NCBI GenBank assembly: GCA_030831165.1
Contig: JAURLP010000035.1
Coordinates: 1-32,869 of the forward strand
Source: Gammaproteobacteria bacterium
Lineage (GTDB): Bacteria > Pseudomonadota > Gammaproteobacteria > Pseudomonadales > Pseudohongiellaceae
Direction of reading: 5' to 3'
Length of the DNA stretch: 32,869 bases
Below are positions 1 to 7,803 of this stretch, piece after piece. The notes under the pieces were generated by a model. The model was not told the origin of the DNA. It saw only the letters and a list, made by a program, of their open reading frames with translations, and searched no databases. Both the position numbers and the translations under genes were made by a program. The first letter of the stretch is position 1; each line of letters starts with the position of its first letter.

Positions 1-125
1 CCATCATCGAACTGTTCACGAGTTTTATTTCTATTTTTGCCTGAACTCATAGGGCCAGGCTGTAGAACAAAGTCTCCTACAAAATGACCCGCTAGCATTA
101 ATACTAGAATTGAAATGACTTCCAT
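1..125 (-). CDS. DUF3307-type membrane protein, N-terminal fragment
   Basis: Reading the minus strand from an ATG at 125 gives an open frame that runs off the left edge. The first residues form a hydrophobic segment containing GHFVGDFVLQ, followed by a polar stretch GKNRNKTREQ. A small membrane protein that opens with an (A)H-x-x-x-DF-x-LQ helix is typical of the DUF3307 family, whose function is not established. Only about 41 residues are visible, so this is a motif-level call. The gene diverges from the glycine-zipper operon that starts at 372, and the 246 bases between them should hold both promoters; I could not assign either with confidence. Confidence 0.6.
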   Translation of the reverse strand, partial: MEVISILVLMLAGHFVGDFVLQPGPMSSGKNRNKTREQFDD

Positions 126-371
126 CTTCAGTTCTCGTTTTTATAGTTGCTGTAAATTTAATGCTTCAGTGTAAATAAAAACATTCTGAACAGCTGGTCA
201 ATTTCATTATCTCTGCATTTTTTTGGCAATACAATGAAGTATTTTTGACCCGGGTCTCACTTTTACTGAAATTTCATGGTGTTAAGCCCTAGTTCATATT
301 GACCTTGGTAATCTTTCAGCCATGGTAAGAAAGAGATGAAATCTTTAATTGAAGCGAAAAAAGGGGGCATC

Positions 372-905
372 ATGAAGATAGTGAAGAATGTAACTGTGAG
401 TATGTTTGCAACTTTATTAGGACTAGGATTGGCGTCTACTACTTATGCTTCTACTAGCTACTATGAAGCAGATGTGCTCCAAAGCACGGCTATTTATCGT
501 ACAGTGGAAACATCGACACCAAGGCAAGAATGCTGGTTGGAAGAGGTCGTTCGAGAAAGTCGTCCTCAATACCGTTCTCATACACCAAATATATTGGGTG
601 CGGTTATTGGGGGCGCAATCGGTAATGCGGTTGGGCATAATAAGAGTAATCAGCGCGTTGGAGCAGTAGTTGGGGCGGTATTAGGCGCCTCTGTTGCACG
701 GGATATCAGTTATTCCAAAAGAGCTGGTAATGTACGATACGAAACAGTGGAGCGTTGCGAAACTGTCTATGATAGCTATCTTGAAGACAGACTAGTTGGC
801 TATGATGTCGTCTATAGCTACAATAACCGTGAATATACTGTTCGTACCCAACGTGATCCAGGTGCTACTATTAGAGTGAGAGTAAATGTAGAACCTGTAC
901 TTTAA
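372..905 (+). CDS. Glycine-zipper 2TM-domain envelope protein
   Basis: This is a 177-residue exported protein. The chosen ATG at 372 has AGGGGG four bases upstream and begins a clean signal peptide (MKIVKNVTVS to about TTYAS). An in-frame ATG at 336 would add 12 charged residues in front of the signal peptide and is less likely. Residues about 76-108 carry the glycine zipper: ILGAVIGGAIGNAVG, then RVGAVVGAVLGASVARD. Cys54 (QECW) and Cys129 (ERCE) flank it and could form a disulfide. Related proteins (SlyB/RcnB-neighbour type) sit in or near the outer membrane; their molecular role is poorly defined. It is first in a probable operon with a PepSY protein and a PhoP/PhoQ-like pair, which suggests an envelope-stress or cation-sensing context. 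Confidence 0.85.
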   Translation: MKIVKNVTVSMFATLLGLGLASTTYASTSYYEADVLQSTAIYRTVETSTPRQECWLEEVVRESRPQYRSHTPNILGAVIGGAIGNAVGHNKSNQRVGAVVGAVLGASVARDISYSKRAGNVRYETVERCETVYDSYLEDRLVGYDVVYSYNNREYTVRTQRDPGATIRVRVNVEPVL

Positions 906-924
906 GCTTGAGAAGTGATGCCCA

Positions 925-1281
925 GTGGCAAATAAGATAATAACAATATTAGTGATGACCATTTTACTGTTTTCACCCCTGGCAAATGCTCAGGCTCCAC
1001 GGGATGGCTCAGAGGCTTCTCCTCGGCCTGAGCAAGCACCGCCTTTCGGCCAACCCAGGCAGACAGGCCCTGGCAATAGTCTGGCCCCACCTACCCTAGA
1101 TCCAGCGACATCTATATCAAGACAACAGGCATTAAACTTGGCTCGTGGCCGTTTTCAGGGCAGAGTATTGAGTGTGCGCTTGGATGGAAGTAATTGGCGA
1201 GTGCGTATTGACCAAAATGGTACGGTTTTTAATGTGTTTGTAGACGGCCGCACAGGCGAAGTCAGCCGTTCTGCAGATTAG
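925..1281 (+). CDS. Small periplasmic PepSY-domain protein
   Basis: This 118-residue protein starts at GTG 925. The ATG at 918 is out because its frame stops after five codons. A signal peptide (about residues 1-23, ending PLANAQA) is followed by a Pro/Gln-rich linker and one PepSY-like domain at about 48-118: ISRQQALNLARGRF, an RVLSV strand, WRVRID, and NVFVDGRTGEV at the end. PepSY domains are small periplasmic modules linked to protease inhibition or to sensing and redox partners. Small PepSY proteins are commonly found directly upstream of OmpR/PhoP-type regulator pairs, as here (32 bases before the regulator), so it may modulate the kinase; that role is inference. Confidence 0.85.
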   Translation: MANKIITILVMTILLFSPLANAQAPRDGSEASPRPEQAPPFGQPRQTGPGNSLAPPTLDPATSISRQQALNLARGRFQGRVLSVRLDGSNWRVRIDQNGTVFNVFVDGRTGEVSRSAD

Positions 1282-1313
1282 CTCAAACTATTCGATAGAC
1301 TCTAGGTACTAGC

Positions 1314-1991
1314 ATGCGTCTTTTATTGGTAGAAGATGAAGATCTTTTAAGAGCCCAGTTAGTCAAAGCATTGGAAGATAATGACTATATTGTCGATAGT
1401 GTACAAGACGGTGAACTGGGCTTATATCAGGCAAATGAATTTTCTTATGATGCCGCAATCATAGATTTGGGCTTACCGAAGATGAATGGTATAGACCTTA
1501 TTAAAGCAATAAGGGCTGAAGCTAAGGTTTTCCCAATTCTCATCCTTACAGCTCGAGACAATTGGACTGATAAGGTTGAAGGACTAGATGCCGGTGCTGA
1601 TGATTACGTCGTTAAGCCATTTCAAATAGAAGAAATAAAAGCGCGTTTAAACGCTTTGCTTAGAAGAGCGGCAGGTTTTGCTAAACCCAGTTTGGATTTT
1701 GCGCACTTGAGCTTGGATACCTCGGCAAAACAATTAAATGTTTCAGGTAAGCCTGTTGAGCTTACAGCTTATGAATATAAGGTCTTGGAATATTTAATGT
1801 TGCACCCAGGACAAGTGATTTCCAAGATGGAATTGACTGAACACCTTTATGAGCAGGATTATGATAGAGACAGCAACGTTCTGGAAGTCTTCGTTCGACG
1901 GCTTCGCCAAAAGCTGGATCCTCAAGAAACGTTAAAACCAATCGATACCGTGCGTGGACAAGGTTATCGTTTTAATGTCCCCCCAAACTAG
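1314..1991 (+). CDS. OmpR/PhoP-family response regulator
   Basis: The 225-residue protein has an N-terminal receiver domain (about 1-115) and a C-terminal winged-helix DNA-binding domain (about 128-223). The receiver has the acidic pair D8/E9, phospho-acceptor D51 in IIDLGLPKMNG, T78 in LILTAR and K100 in VVKPF, so it should be phosphorylatable. The output domain shows ELTAYEYKVLEYLM, the recognition-helix region SNVLEVFVRRLRQKL and the closing wing TVRGQGYRF. It overlaps the histidine kinase gene by 17 bases (kinase ATG at 1975, regulator stop at 1989-1991), which points to translational coupling. The closest named family is PhoP/QseB-like; I give no symbol because the signal and targets cannot be read from the sequence. 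Confidence 0.95.
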   Translation: MRLLLVEDEDLLRAQLVKALEDNDYIVDSVQDGELGLYQANEFSYDAAIIDLGLPKMNGIDLIKAIRAEAKVFPILILTARDNWTDKVEGLDAGADDYVVKPFQIEEIKARLNALLRRAAGFAKPSLDFAHLSLDTSAKQLNVSGKPVELTAYEYKVLEYLMLHPGQVISKMELTEHLYEQDYDRDSNVLEVFVRRLRQKLDPQETLKPIDTVRGQGYRFNVPPN

Positions 1992-3351
1992 TATTCAGAC
2001 CAAGTATTCTCTGCAACAACGCCTAGTACTGGCTTTTGGTATCCTGTTGATCCTGTTTTTGGGCCTGACCGGTTTAGTTCTGAATCGAGCATTTCAGGAA
2101 AGCATCGCCGCATCTGTAGAAGAGCGTCTTCAACTTCAGGTATATGCAGTGCTTGGGGTTGCAGAGCCTGATGCCGATATGAGTTTTTTTGTGCCCGATC
2201 TGGAAGAAGCTCGTTTCTCTCAAATTGACTCTGGCCTTTATGCCTTTATCTTTGATCAACAAGGTAATGAGGCTTGGCGAAGCCCTTCAGCAGTCAACAT
2301 GGCCCTCTTTGATATGGATGTAACTGCAGAGGATATAGTACCCGGACAAATGTTCTATGGCAGTGTGGAGACAGAAGAACAAGGGCCAATGTCTTTTGCC
2401 AGCTACGGGACTTATTGGTCAGGCCTTGAGCAAGAATTTAGTTTTGTAGTATTAGAATCGGTAGCCCCAACTGATGCTGAAATAAATGAATTTCAATCCA
2501 ACCTTTGGCTTTGGCTTGGGGGCTTAGCCGTATTTCTATCCCTAGCTCAATATGCATTGCTGTATTGGGGAATGACACCTCTAAAACGTTTAGCCCATGA
2601 CTTGGCAGAAATTGAGGCTGGTAATAAAGAGCAGCTTGGAGAAGATTATCCTAGTGAACTACGTAATCTGAGCCATAATATGAATATGCTCATTCAAAGT
2701 GAGCGGCAGAGACAAAGCCGCTATCGAACCACTCTGGGTGATTTAGCGCATAGCTTGAAAACTCCTTTAGCCGTTATTTCCGGGGTAATCCAGCAGGACC
2801 AAAAACTTGAACAAAAAGATATGCAAGATGTATCTGAGCAAGTTGAGAGAATGAATCAGATTGTTACTTACCAACTTAACCGTGCCACAAAATCCACTCA
2901 TACTAGAATGCTGCTATCTCCTGTAATAATTAGACCAGTGCTTGCAAAAATAAGCGCAGCCCTGAATAAAGTGTATATAGATAAAAAAATAAACGTTGAA
3001 AGTGATGTCAGTGCAGATTCAACGTTTTATGGTGAAGAAAGTGATCTCATCGAGCTTCTGGGTAACCTGTTGGACAACGCATATAAGTATTGTCAGCAGC
3101 AGGTTCGAATTCAGATCCAGAATATCGATAAAAACTTACAAATTCTGATTGATGATGACGGTCCGGGTATTGCTGAACAAGATCGGCACTGGGTACTGGA
3201 GCGTGGAGCTAGAGCCGATACTCGTAAAACAGGACAGGGTATCGGTCTGGCTGTTGCCTTGGATATTATCAGCTCCTATGGTGGCGAGTTAAAAGTAGAA
3301 AACAGCACCTTGGGTGGAGCGTCAATTCAAGTCGAGATCAAATATAATTAA
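1975..3351 (+). CDS. PhoQ-like sensor histidine kinase
   Basis: This is a 458-residue inner-membrane kinase. ATG 1975 is preferred over an in-frame GTG at 1954 because it starts just before the cytoplasmic tail of TM1. TM1 lies at about 17-37, the periplasmic sensor at about 40-175, and TM2 at about 178-200, followed by HAMP-like and dimerisation segments. The H-box is DLAHSLKTPLAV with His259; the S-L-K-T-P form is characteristic of PhoQ-type kinases. The ATPase domain has the N-box LLGNLLDNAYKY, the G1 box DDDGPGI and the G2 box GQGIGLAV. It partners the regulator it overlaps. Its stop overlaps the stop of the convergent gene at 3348, leaving no room for a terminator between them. The sensor domain is not obviously PhoQ-like in sequence, so the ligand is unknown. 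Confidence 0.93.
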   Translation: MSPQTSIQTKYSLQQRLVLAFGILLILFLGLTGLVLNRAFQESIAASVEERLQLQVYAVLGVAEPDADMSFFVPDLEEARFSQIDSGLYAFIFDQQGNEAWRSPSAVNMALFDMDVTAEDIVPGQMFYGSVETEEQGPMSFASYGTYWSGLEQEFSFVVLESVAPTDAEINEFQSNLWLWLGGLAVFLSLAQYALLYWGMTPLKRLAHDLAEIEAGNKEQLGEDYPSELRNLSHNMNMLIQSERQRQSRYRTTLGDLAHSLKTPLAVISGVIQQDQKLEQKDMQDVSEQVERMNQIVTYQLNRATKSTHTRMLLSPVIIRPVLAKISAALNKVYIDKKINVESDVSADSTFYGEESDLIELLGNLLDNAYKYCQQQVRIQIQNIDKNLQILIDDDGPGIAEQDRHWVLERGARADTRKTGQGIGLAVALDIISSYGGELKVENSTLGGASIQVEIKYN

Positions 3352-3851
3352 TGCCTGCACGCTGAAGAAGCAAGACTTTGTTCGACACGGTTACCATAGC
3401 GATCGTAATAATATTCATAACAAGTATTATTGTAATGTCTGTTAGATCGGTAATCATTATTATTTAGACTTCTTCGATTATTTCTATAAGCGTCTCTATA
3501 ACTGTTTCTATAACTATCTCTATAAACACGTCGATAGTCATTGTTATATGCATGATTGTTGTAAATTCGATTATTAGAAACACGTCCATTGTAAATCCGG
3601 TTTTGCAGGCCAATTCTGCTCTGAGAATTCCTATAGGTGATGCCCATTATTAGACTGGTTGAAGGATAATAGGGAGTAGAATAATGGTTCGAATAGGCAG
3701 AAGAATAGACAGAGGAATAGGCAGGATAATGAAAAGAATTAAAATAGCCTATAGAGCTGCCGAACCGTTTGTTCTGGAAGCCATGTGCATGAGTATTTAC
3801 ACTCAGTAAAGCAAAAGTCAGACTGGTAATAAGTACAGTTAGCTTCTTCAT
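3348..3851 (-). CDS. Secreted Tyr/Asn/Arg-rich low-complexity protein
   Basis: The 167-residue product begins with a convincing signal peptide (MKKLTVLITSLTFALLSVNT, cleavage near HAHG). The mature chain is low-complexity: a Ser/Tyr/His-rich part (about 35-65, repeated YSS/YSN units), then Asn/Arg/Tyr repeats (about 85-140) built on Y-R-(N/D)-x units such as YRDSYRNSYRDAYRNN. It closes with two cysteines in a short tail (TCYEYYYDRYGNRV and SACRH). I do not recognise a catalytic domain. A Cys-bounded tail with YDRYGN resembles small exported proteins of many Gammaproteobacteria of unknown role. The DNA shows matching short direct repeats around 3480-3540. The gene is convergent with the kinase gene, with overlapping stop codons. 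Confidence 0.8.
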   Translation of the reverse strand: MKKLTVLITSLTFALLSVNTHAHGFQNKRFGSSIGYFNSFHYPAYSSVYSSAYSNHYSTPYYPSTSLIMGITYRNSQSRIGLQNRIYNGRVSNNRIYNNHAYNNDYRRVYRDSYRNSYRDAYRNNRRSLNNNDYRSNRHYNNTCYEYYYDRYGNRVEQSLASSACRH

Positions 3852-3947
3852 AGCAAGGCTCCTATCTATTAGTGTATGTAATAGATTATGAGTCCGTCAG
3901 CATGAATATAAGCTGAATAACGACTTTGGCAGACTATAGGTTTTTAT

Positions 3948-5051
3948 TTAAAGTAAAGTTTGTAAGTTTTCAGGCGTAAAAGTGGCAATAGAATCGCCCA
4001 TGCCTTGATGAATTTTCTTTGCCCAATTAGGGTCGCTAATTAAAGCTCTCCCAACGGCGACCAGATCAAACTCCTCCTTATCCAAACGTGTGAGTAAATT
4101 ATCAAGACTAGTATTTTTTGATTCGGCTCCGCCAAAACTGGACATAAAATCAATATCAAGACCAACACTGCCAACGGCAATAGTGGGTAAACCGCTCAAC
4201 TTTTTAGTCCAGCCAGCCAGTGTTAATTCAGAATCTTGAAACTCTGCTTCCCAAAAACGTCGGGTACTGGCATGAAAAATATCAACACCCGCATCAACTA
4301 ATGGGCTTAAGAATTCCTCAAGTTCTGCAGGGCTATTAGCAATTTTGGCGTCATAAGCAGGTATCTTAAATTGCGAAAAACGCATAATGATAGGAAAGTC
4401 ACTTCCAATTTCATGGCGAATCGCTTCAACAATTTCCACGGCGAAACGGGTGCTCTCCGCAATAGATCCAGCATACTTATCATCCCGTTTGTTCAATTCT
4501 TTCCAAAAAAACTGATCCAGCAAGTAACCATGTGCGCCATGTAATTCTATGCCATCAAAATTAAGTGCTTTAGCAGCACTAGCGGCTTTAACAAAAGCGG
4601 CAATGACGTCATCGATATCTTGCTGGGTCATTATCTTGACGGTTTGCTCGCCATTGGCGTTTAAACCAGAAGGTCCGACAGATGTTAATTCGGGGTGAGG
4701 GCCCTTGCCTGGCTCACGTTGAGCGCCCATATGCCAAAGTTGAGGGCAAATTTTACCGCCTACACTGTGGACAGCCTCGACTACTTTTCGCCAGCCATTA
4801 AGTGCGTCATCACCATGGAAACAAGGAATATTTGTATCATTGCTGGCAACGGGATGATCAACAGTTGTACCTTCAGTAATAATTAAACCAATTTCACCTT
4901 CGGCACGACGTTTATAGTATTCAACGACATCTTGCCCGGGTATACCATCTGGGCTATGGCTGCGTGTCATAGGCGCCATCACTAAGCGGTTTTCCAAGTT
5001 TAGTTTGCGACTGGTAAAAGGAGTGAAAAGAGAATCGGGTGTTAAAGCCAT
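3948..5051 (-). CDS. Old Yellow Enzyme family NADH:flavin oxidoreductase
   Basis: This 367-residue protein is a full-length FMN-dependent TIM barrel of the OYE/NemA-YqjM class. Visible signatures are the N-terminal NRLVMAPMTR, the FMN-binding strand KICPQLWHMG, the substrate-binding pair His171/His174 in GIELHGAHGYLLDQF (H-x-x-H), and the C-terminal phosphate-binding region TIAVGSVG then LVAVGRALISDPNW. Family members reduce activated C=C bonds of enones, nitro compounds or related electrophiles with NAD(P)H; the substrate here cannot be read from the sequence. It is the last gene of a minus-strand operon and lies 26 bases downstream of the GH84-like gene. No signal peptide, so cytoplasmic. 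Confidence 0.93.
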   Translation of the reverse strand: MALTPDSLFTPFTSRKLNLENRLVMAPMTRSHSPDGIPGQDVVEYYKRRAEGEIGLIITEGTTVDHPVASNDTNIPCFHGDDALNGWRKVVEAVHSVGGKICPQLWHMGAQREPGKGPHPELTSVGPSGLNANGEQTVKIMTQQDIDDVIAAFVKAASAAKALNFDGIELHGAHGYLLDQFFWKELNKRDDKYAGSIAESTRFAVEIVEAIRHEIGSDFPIIMRFSQFKIPAYDAKIANSPAELEEFLSPLVDAGVDIFHASTRRFWEAEFQDSELTLAGWTKKLSGLPTIAVGSVGLDIDFMSSFGGAESKNTSLDNLLTRLDKEEFDLVAVGRALISDPNWAKKIHQGMGDSIATFTPENLQTLL

Positions 5052-5077
5052 ATTGATACCTGAGAGTAGAAAATAAA

Positions 5078-6160
5078 TTAAGTTAGACAGTTAGGATCAA
5101 AACTATAGCCACCATTAAGCCAGTCTATAATTTCTTTTGCCATTGCCGAATCTTGAAAAGCCGCGTACCTATCAAGATAGTTTTGTTTGTCGTTGGCGCT
5201 TATGTCAGTTAAGCCCTGGTGTTGGAAAAAGTCAGCATCTTCAAGAATTAATTTTGCCAGTGCTGGAGGGCATAGCGTTTCACAAGCAAATTTTAGTTGA
5301 TCGCCATCAGTGTTGCCACTGTAAATGTTGCTTAAGGAATATAAGGGAATCTGAGATAGATAGGCCTGATTCATAGGGTTAGCAATATGGCCAGCTGTTA
5401 ATTCTTGCATAACTGCTTTCTGATTAGACTCATTAGGGAAGGGTTTTAGATGCAAGAAGTCAGTCAATCTTTTGGCATCATTTACGGGGTAGTTATGCCA
5501 GATTAAGGGTTTTCTCTGTAATTTTTCAGCAATCTCTTGAAGATGTCGTTGTGGAAAATTTTCAGAAAAAACCTCGGGGCCCGTCCAGAAAATATCTATA
5601 GCAGGATCCAGTGAATTCCCAACATCTTCCAAATAATGCTTTGGTTTTTGACCAAAGTGTGTGACTAAAACAGGGTCATCAGAATAATACGTTGGGCAAA
5701 AAATAAAATGTGAGGCCTGGCTATTCTGAATAATGAAATTGCTTATTTCAAGTTGTCGCTCGGCAAGTGAATCAAGATCACCTTGCATATCATCAAATAA
5801 AATACAGAGTATGGATGGGTTAATTGCATTAATCTGCTGTAATTTAGCGTTGAGCAACTTTTTATTATCAGAATTGAAATTTTTGTATAACTCAAATGGG
5901 CTTAGGCCTATGCCAACATCAAGACTTTTTTGCCGATAAGTATTTGCCAGCGTTTGTAATTTTTCCAGGTGTTCTTGAGGAAAAGGCACTTGCCAGTCCT
6001 GCCGCAATAAACGGTCACTCTTTGGTGCATAAAGGTAAGTATTAAAGCCATAATCACTGAGGAATTCTGCATAATCTAAGCGGGCACTCCAAGACCAGGA
6101 AGAGCCAAAAAAACCTTCCACGACACCTAGTTTAAAAGGCTTATCTGATGCTGACGGCAT
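5078..6160 (-). CDS. GH84-like beta-N-acetylglucosaminidase domain protein
   Basis: The 360-residue protein matches the catalytic barrel of the GH84 (O-GlcNAcase/hyaluronidase-like) family. The N-terminus has the GVVEGFFG strand with WSWSARLDY, then YGFNTYLYAPKSD. The paired catalytic aspartates appear as D123/D124 in CILFDDMQGD, the family's substrate-assisted Asp-Asp arrangement. FCPTYYSDD, IFWTGPEVFS and LIWHNYPVND follow in the order expected. It lacks a signal peptide and the accessory N-terminal and C-terminal modules of secreted clostridial enzymes, so it should act in the cytoplasm on small GlcNAc-containing substrates. It starts five bases after the stop of the deacylase gene, so the two are almost certainly co-transcribed. 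The substrate is inferred, not shown. Confidence 0.88.
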   Translation of the reverse strand: MPSASDKPFKLGVVEGFFGSSWSWSARLDYAEFLSDYGFNTYLYAPKSDRLLRQDWQVPFPQEHLEKLQTLANTYRQKSLDVGIGLSPFELYKNFNSDNKKLLNAKLQQINAINPSILCILFDDMQGDLDSLAERQLEISNFIIQNSQASHFIFCPTYYSDDPVLVTHFGQKPKHYLEDVGNSLDPAIDIFWTGPEVFSENFPQRHLQEIAEKLQRKPLIWHNYPVNDAKRLTDFLHLKPFPNESNQKAVMQELTAGHIANPMNQAYLSQIPLYSLSNIYSGNTDGDQLKFACETLCPPALAKLILEDADFFQHQGLTDISANDKQNYLDRYAAFQDSAMAKEIIDWLNGGYSFDPNCLT

Positions 6161-6165
6161 GTAAG

Positions 6166-7770
6166 CTAATCTTCTATGTAACCAGGGCCATTAAGAATCT
6201 TTCCGGGGCGAGCACTGGTGACAAGCCCATCATCAATAGCCAGAATGCCATTAACAATGACATGCTCCACGCCCACGGCATATTGATGAGGGTCTTCAAA
6301 AGTTGAAAGGTCACGTATTTCATCGGCATTAAAAATACTTATATCTGCATAATAACCTTCTCGCAGGATGCCACGGTCCCGAATTCCCAGACGCTGAGCG
6401 GTTGCTCCACTCATTTTTCTCACCGCATCTTCAAGAGTAATAATCCCCCGTTCACGCACATATGTGCCGAGTACTCGTGCGAATGTTCCATATTGGCGTG
6501 GGTGAGGAGCCCCTTCTCCAAAAACGGTTAACGTCCCATCCGATCCGATTGCGGTTGCCGGATGTTGCATTATTCTCTCTACATCTTCTTCTGACATGGC
6601 ATGATAAACAGCCTGGGCGCCTCCATTACTGATGATATCCATAGCAATTTCGGCGGCATTGCCCGGTGAAGGTTCTATACCCCGCTCATTAGCAATGTCA
6701 GCAAGACTCTTCCCTTCAAGCGATGTATCCCAATCGCAAAAAGAAATAACAATATTTGCAGGGGAACCGCCGCCACGGTCATATAAAATTCTATCGACAA
6801 TGCCATCCTTGAGTTCTTGTCGTCGAGCGTTGTCATTCCAGATTGCAAGCAGGGCGTCTGTTCCACCTGCCTGTGCCCATTGAGGCACTATAGCAGCCAT
6901 ACCGCTTTGAGCCGCAGTATAAGGATATTGATCCATAGTAATGTCTACGCCCCGAGCTCGCGCAGCATCAATCATGCTTAAGGTGTCGACACTAGCGCCC
7001 CAGTTTTGGCGACCCATTGTCTTATGGTGTGTTATTTGTACTGGTATTCCAGCTTCTTCTCCTATGAGAATGGTTTCTTGAACAGAATCCATAAGCCCTG
7101 CGACTTCATCTCGCATGTGAGAGATATAGATACCATTATAGTCAGCGACAACTCGTGACAATTCTATAACTTCTTCTATTGGAGTGAAGTTTCCTGGCAC
7201 ATAAAATAATCCAGTTGAAATACCCATGGCGCCTTGCTCCATTGCCTCGGCTACAAGAGCTTTCATTTGCTGTAATTCATCCGTATTGGCGGGTCGGTTC
7301 TCAGTCCCCATCACCAACTCTCGAATGGTGCCTTGACCCACAAACACTGACCAGTTTGTGCTGATACCTTTGTTTCTTATTGCTTGATAATGTTCATCGA
7401 TAGGGAAGGGAGAACTACCATCATTGCCTTCCAGCAGTGTTGTAACACCCTGACGTAATGAACTTTCAGCGCTTGGATTATCAAAGATGCCACGAATAGC
7501 ATGCGTATGTGGATCAATAAAACCCGGTGCAACAATCAAGCCCGAGGCGTCTATAACTTTGTCCGCCTGAGCATTTTCAAGATTACCAATACGGACTATA
7601 CGTTGATCGATAATGCCGACATCGGCTTCAAACCAGGGATTGCCTGTGCCATCTATAATGTGGCCATTAAGTATCAGAATATCGAAGCTGTCCTGTGCTT
7701 TGGCATTCAAGCTAAACAGCATTATGCAGCTAACAGTACTAATGAACAGGTATTTAATCAGGGTATGCAT
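6166..7770 (-). CDS. N-acyl-D-amino-acid deacylase family amidohydrolase
   Basis: This is a 534-residue exported amidohydrolase: a signal peptide at residues 1-25 (ending LNAKAQ), then a small beta domain and a metal-dependent TIM barrel. Metal-ligand motifs are visible: His88/His90 in PGFIDPHTHAIRG, the GVTTLLEGNDG segment where the family has its Cys/Glu region, His in YISHMRDE and ITHHKTMG, and the catalytic Asp in AIGSDGTL. The C-terminus has the returning beta domain with YADISIFNADEI. Relatives release amino acids from N-acyl-D-amino acids or act on dipeptides. Export puts it in the periplasm while the neighbouring GH84-like enzyme looks cytoplasmic. It lies 33 bases after the aminotransferase gene in the same operon. 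Confidence 0.9.
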   Translation of the reverse strand: MHTLIKYLFISTVSCIMLFSLNAKAQDSFDILILNGHIIDGTGNPWFEADVGIIDQRIVRIGNLENAQADKVIDASGLIVAPGFIDPHTHAIRGIFDNPSAESSLRQGVTTLLEGNDGSSPFPIDEHYQAIRNKGISTNWSVFVGQGTIRELVMGTENRPANTDELQQMKALVAEAMEQGAMGISTGLFYVPGNFTPIEEVIELSRVVADYNGIYISHMRDEVAGLMDSVQETILIGEEAGIPVQITHHKTMGRQNWGASVDTLSMIDAARARGVDITMDQYPYTAAQSGMAAIVPQWAQAGGTDALLAIWNDNARRQELKDGIVDRILYDRGGGSPANIVISFCDWDTSLEGKSLADIANERGIEPSPGNAAEIAMDIISNGGAQAVYHAMSEEDVERIMQHPATAIGSDGTLTVFGEGAPHPRQYGTFARVLGTYVRERGIITLEDAVRKMSGATAQRLGIRDRGILREGYYADISIFNADEIRDLSTFEDPHQYAVGVEHVIVNGILAIDDGLVTSARPGKILNGPGYIED

Positions 7771-7803
7771 TCTAGCCTCGTCTGGTTTAACTATGGATTG
7801 AGC

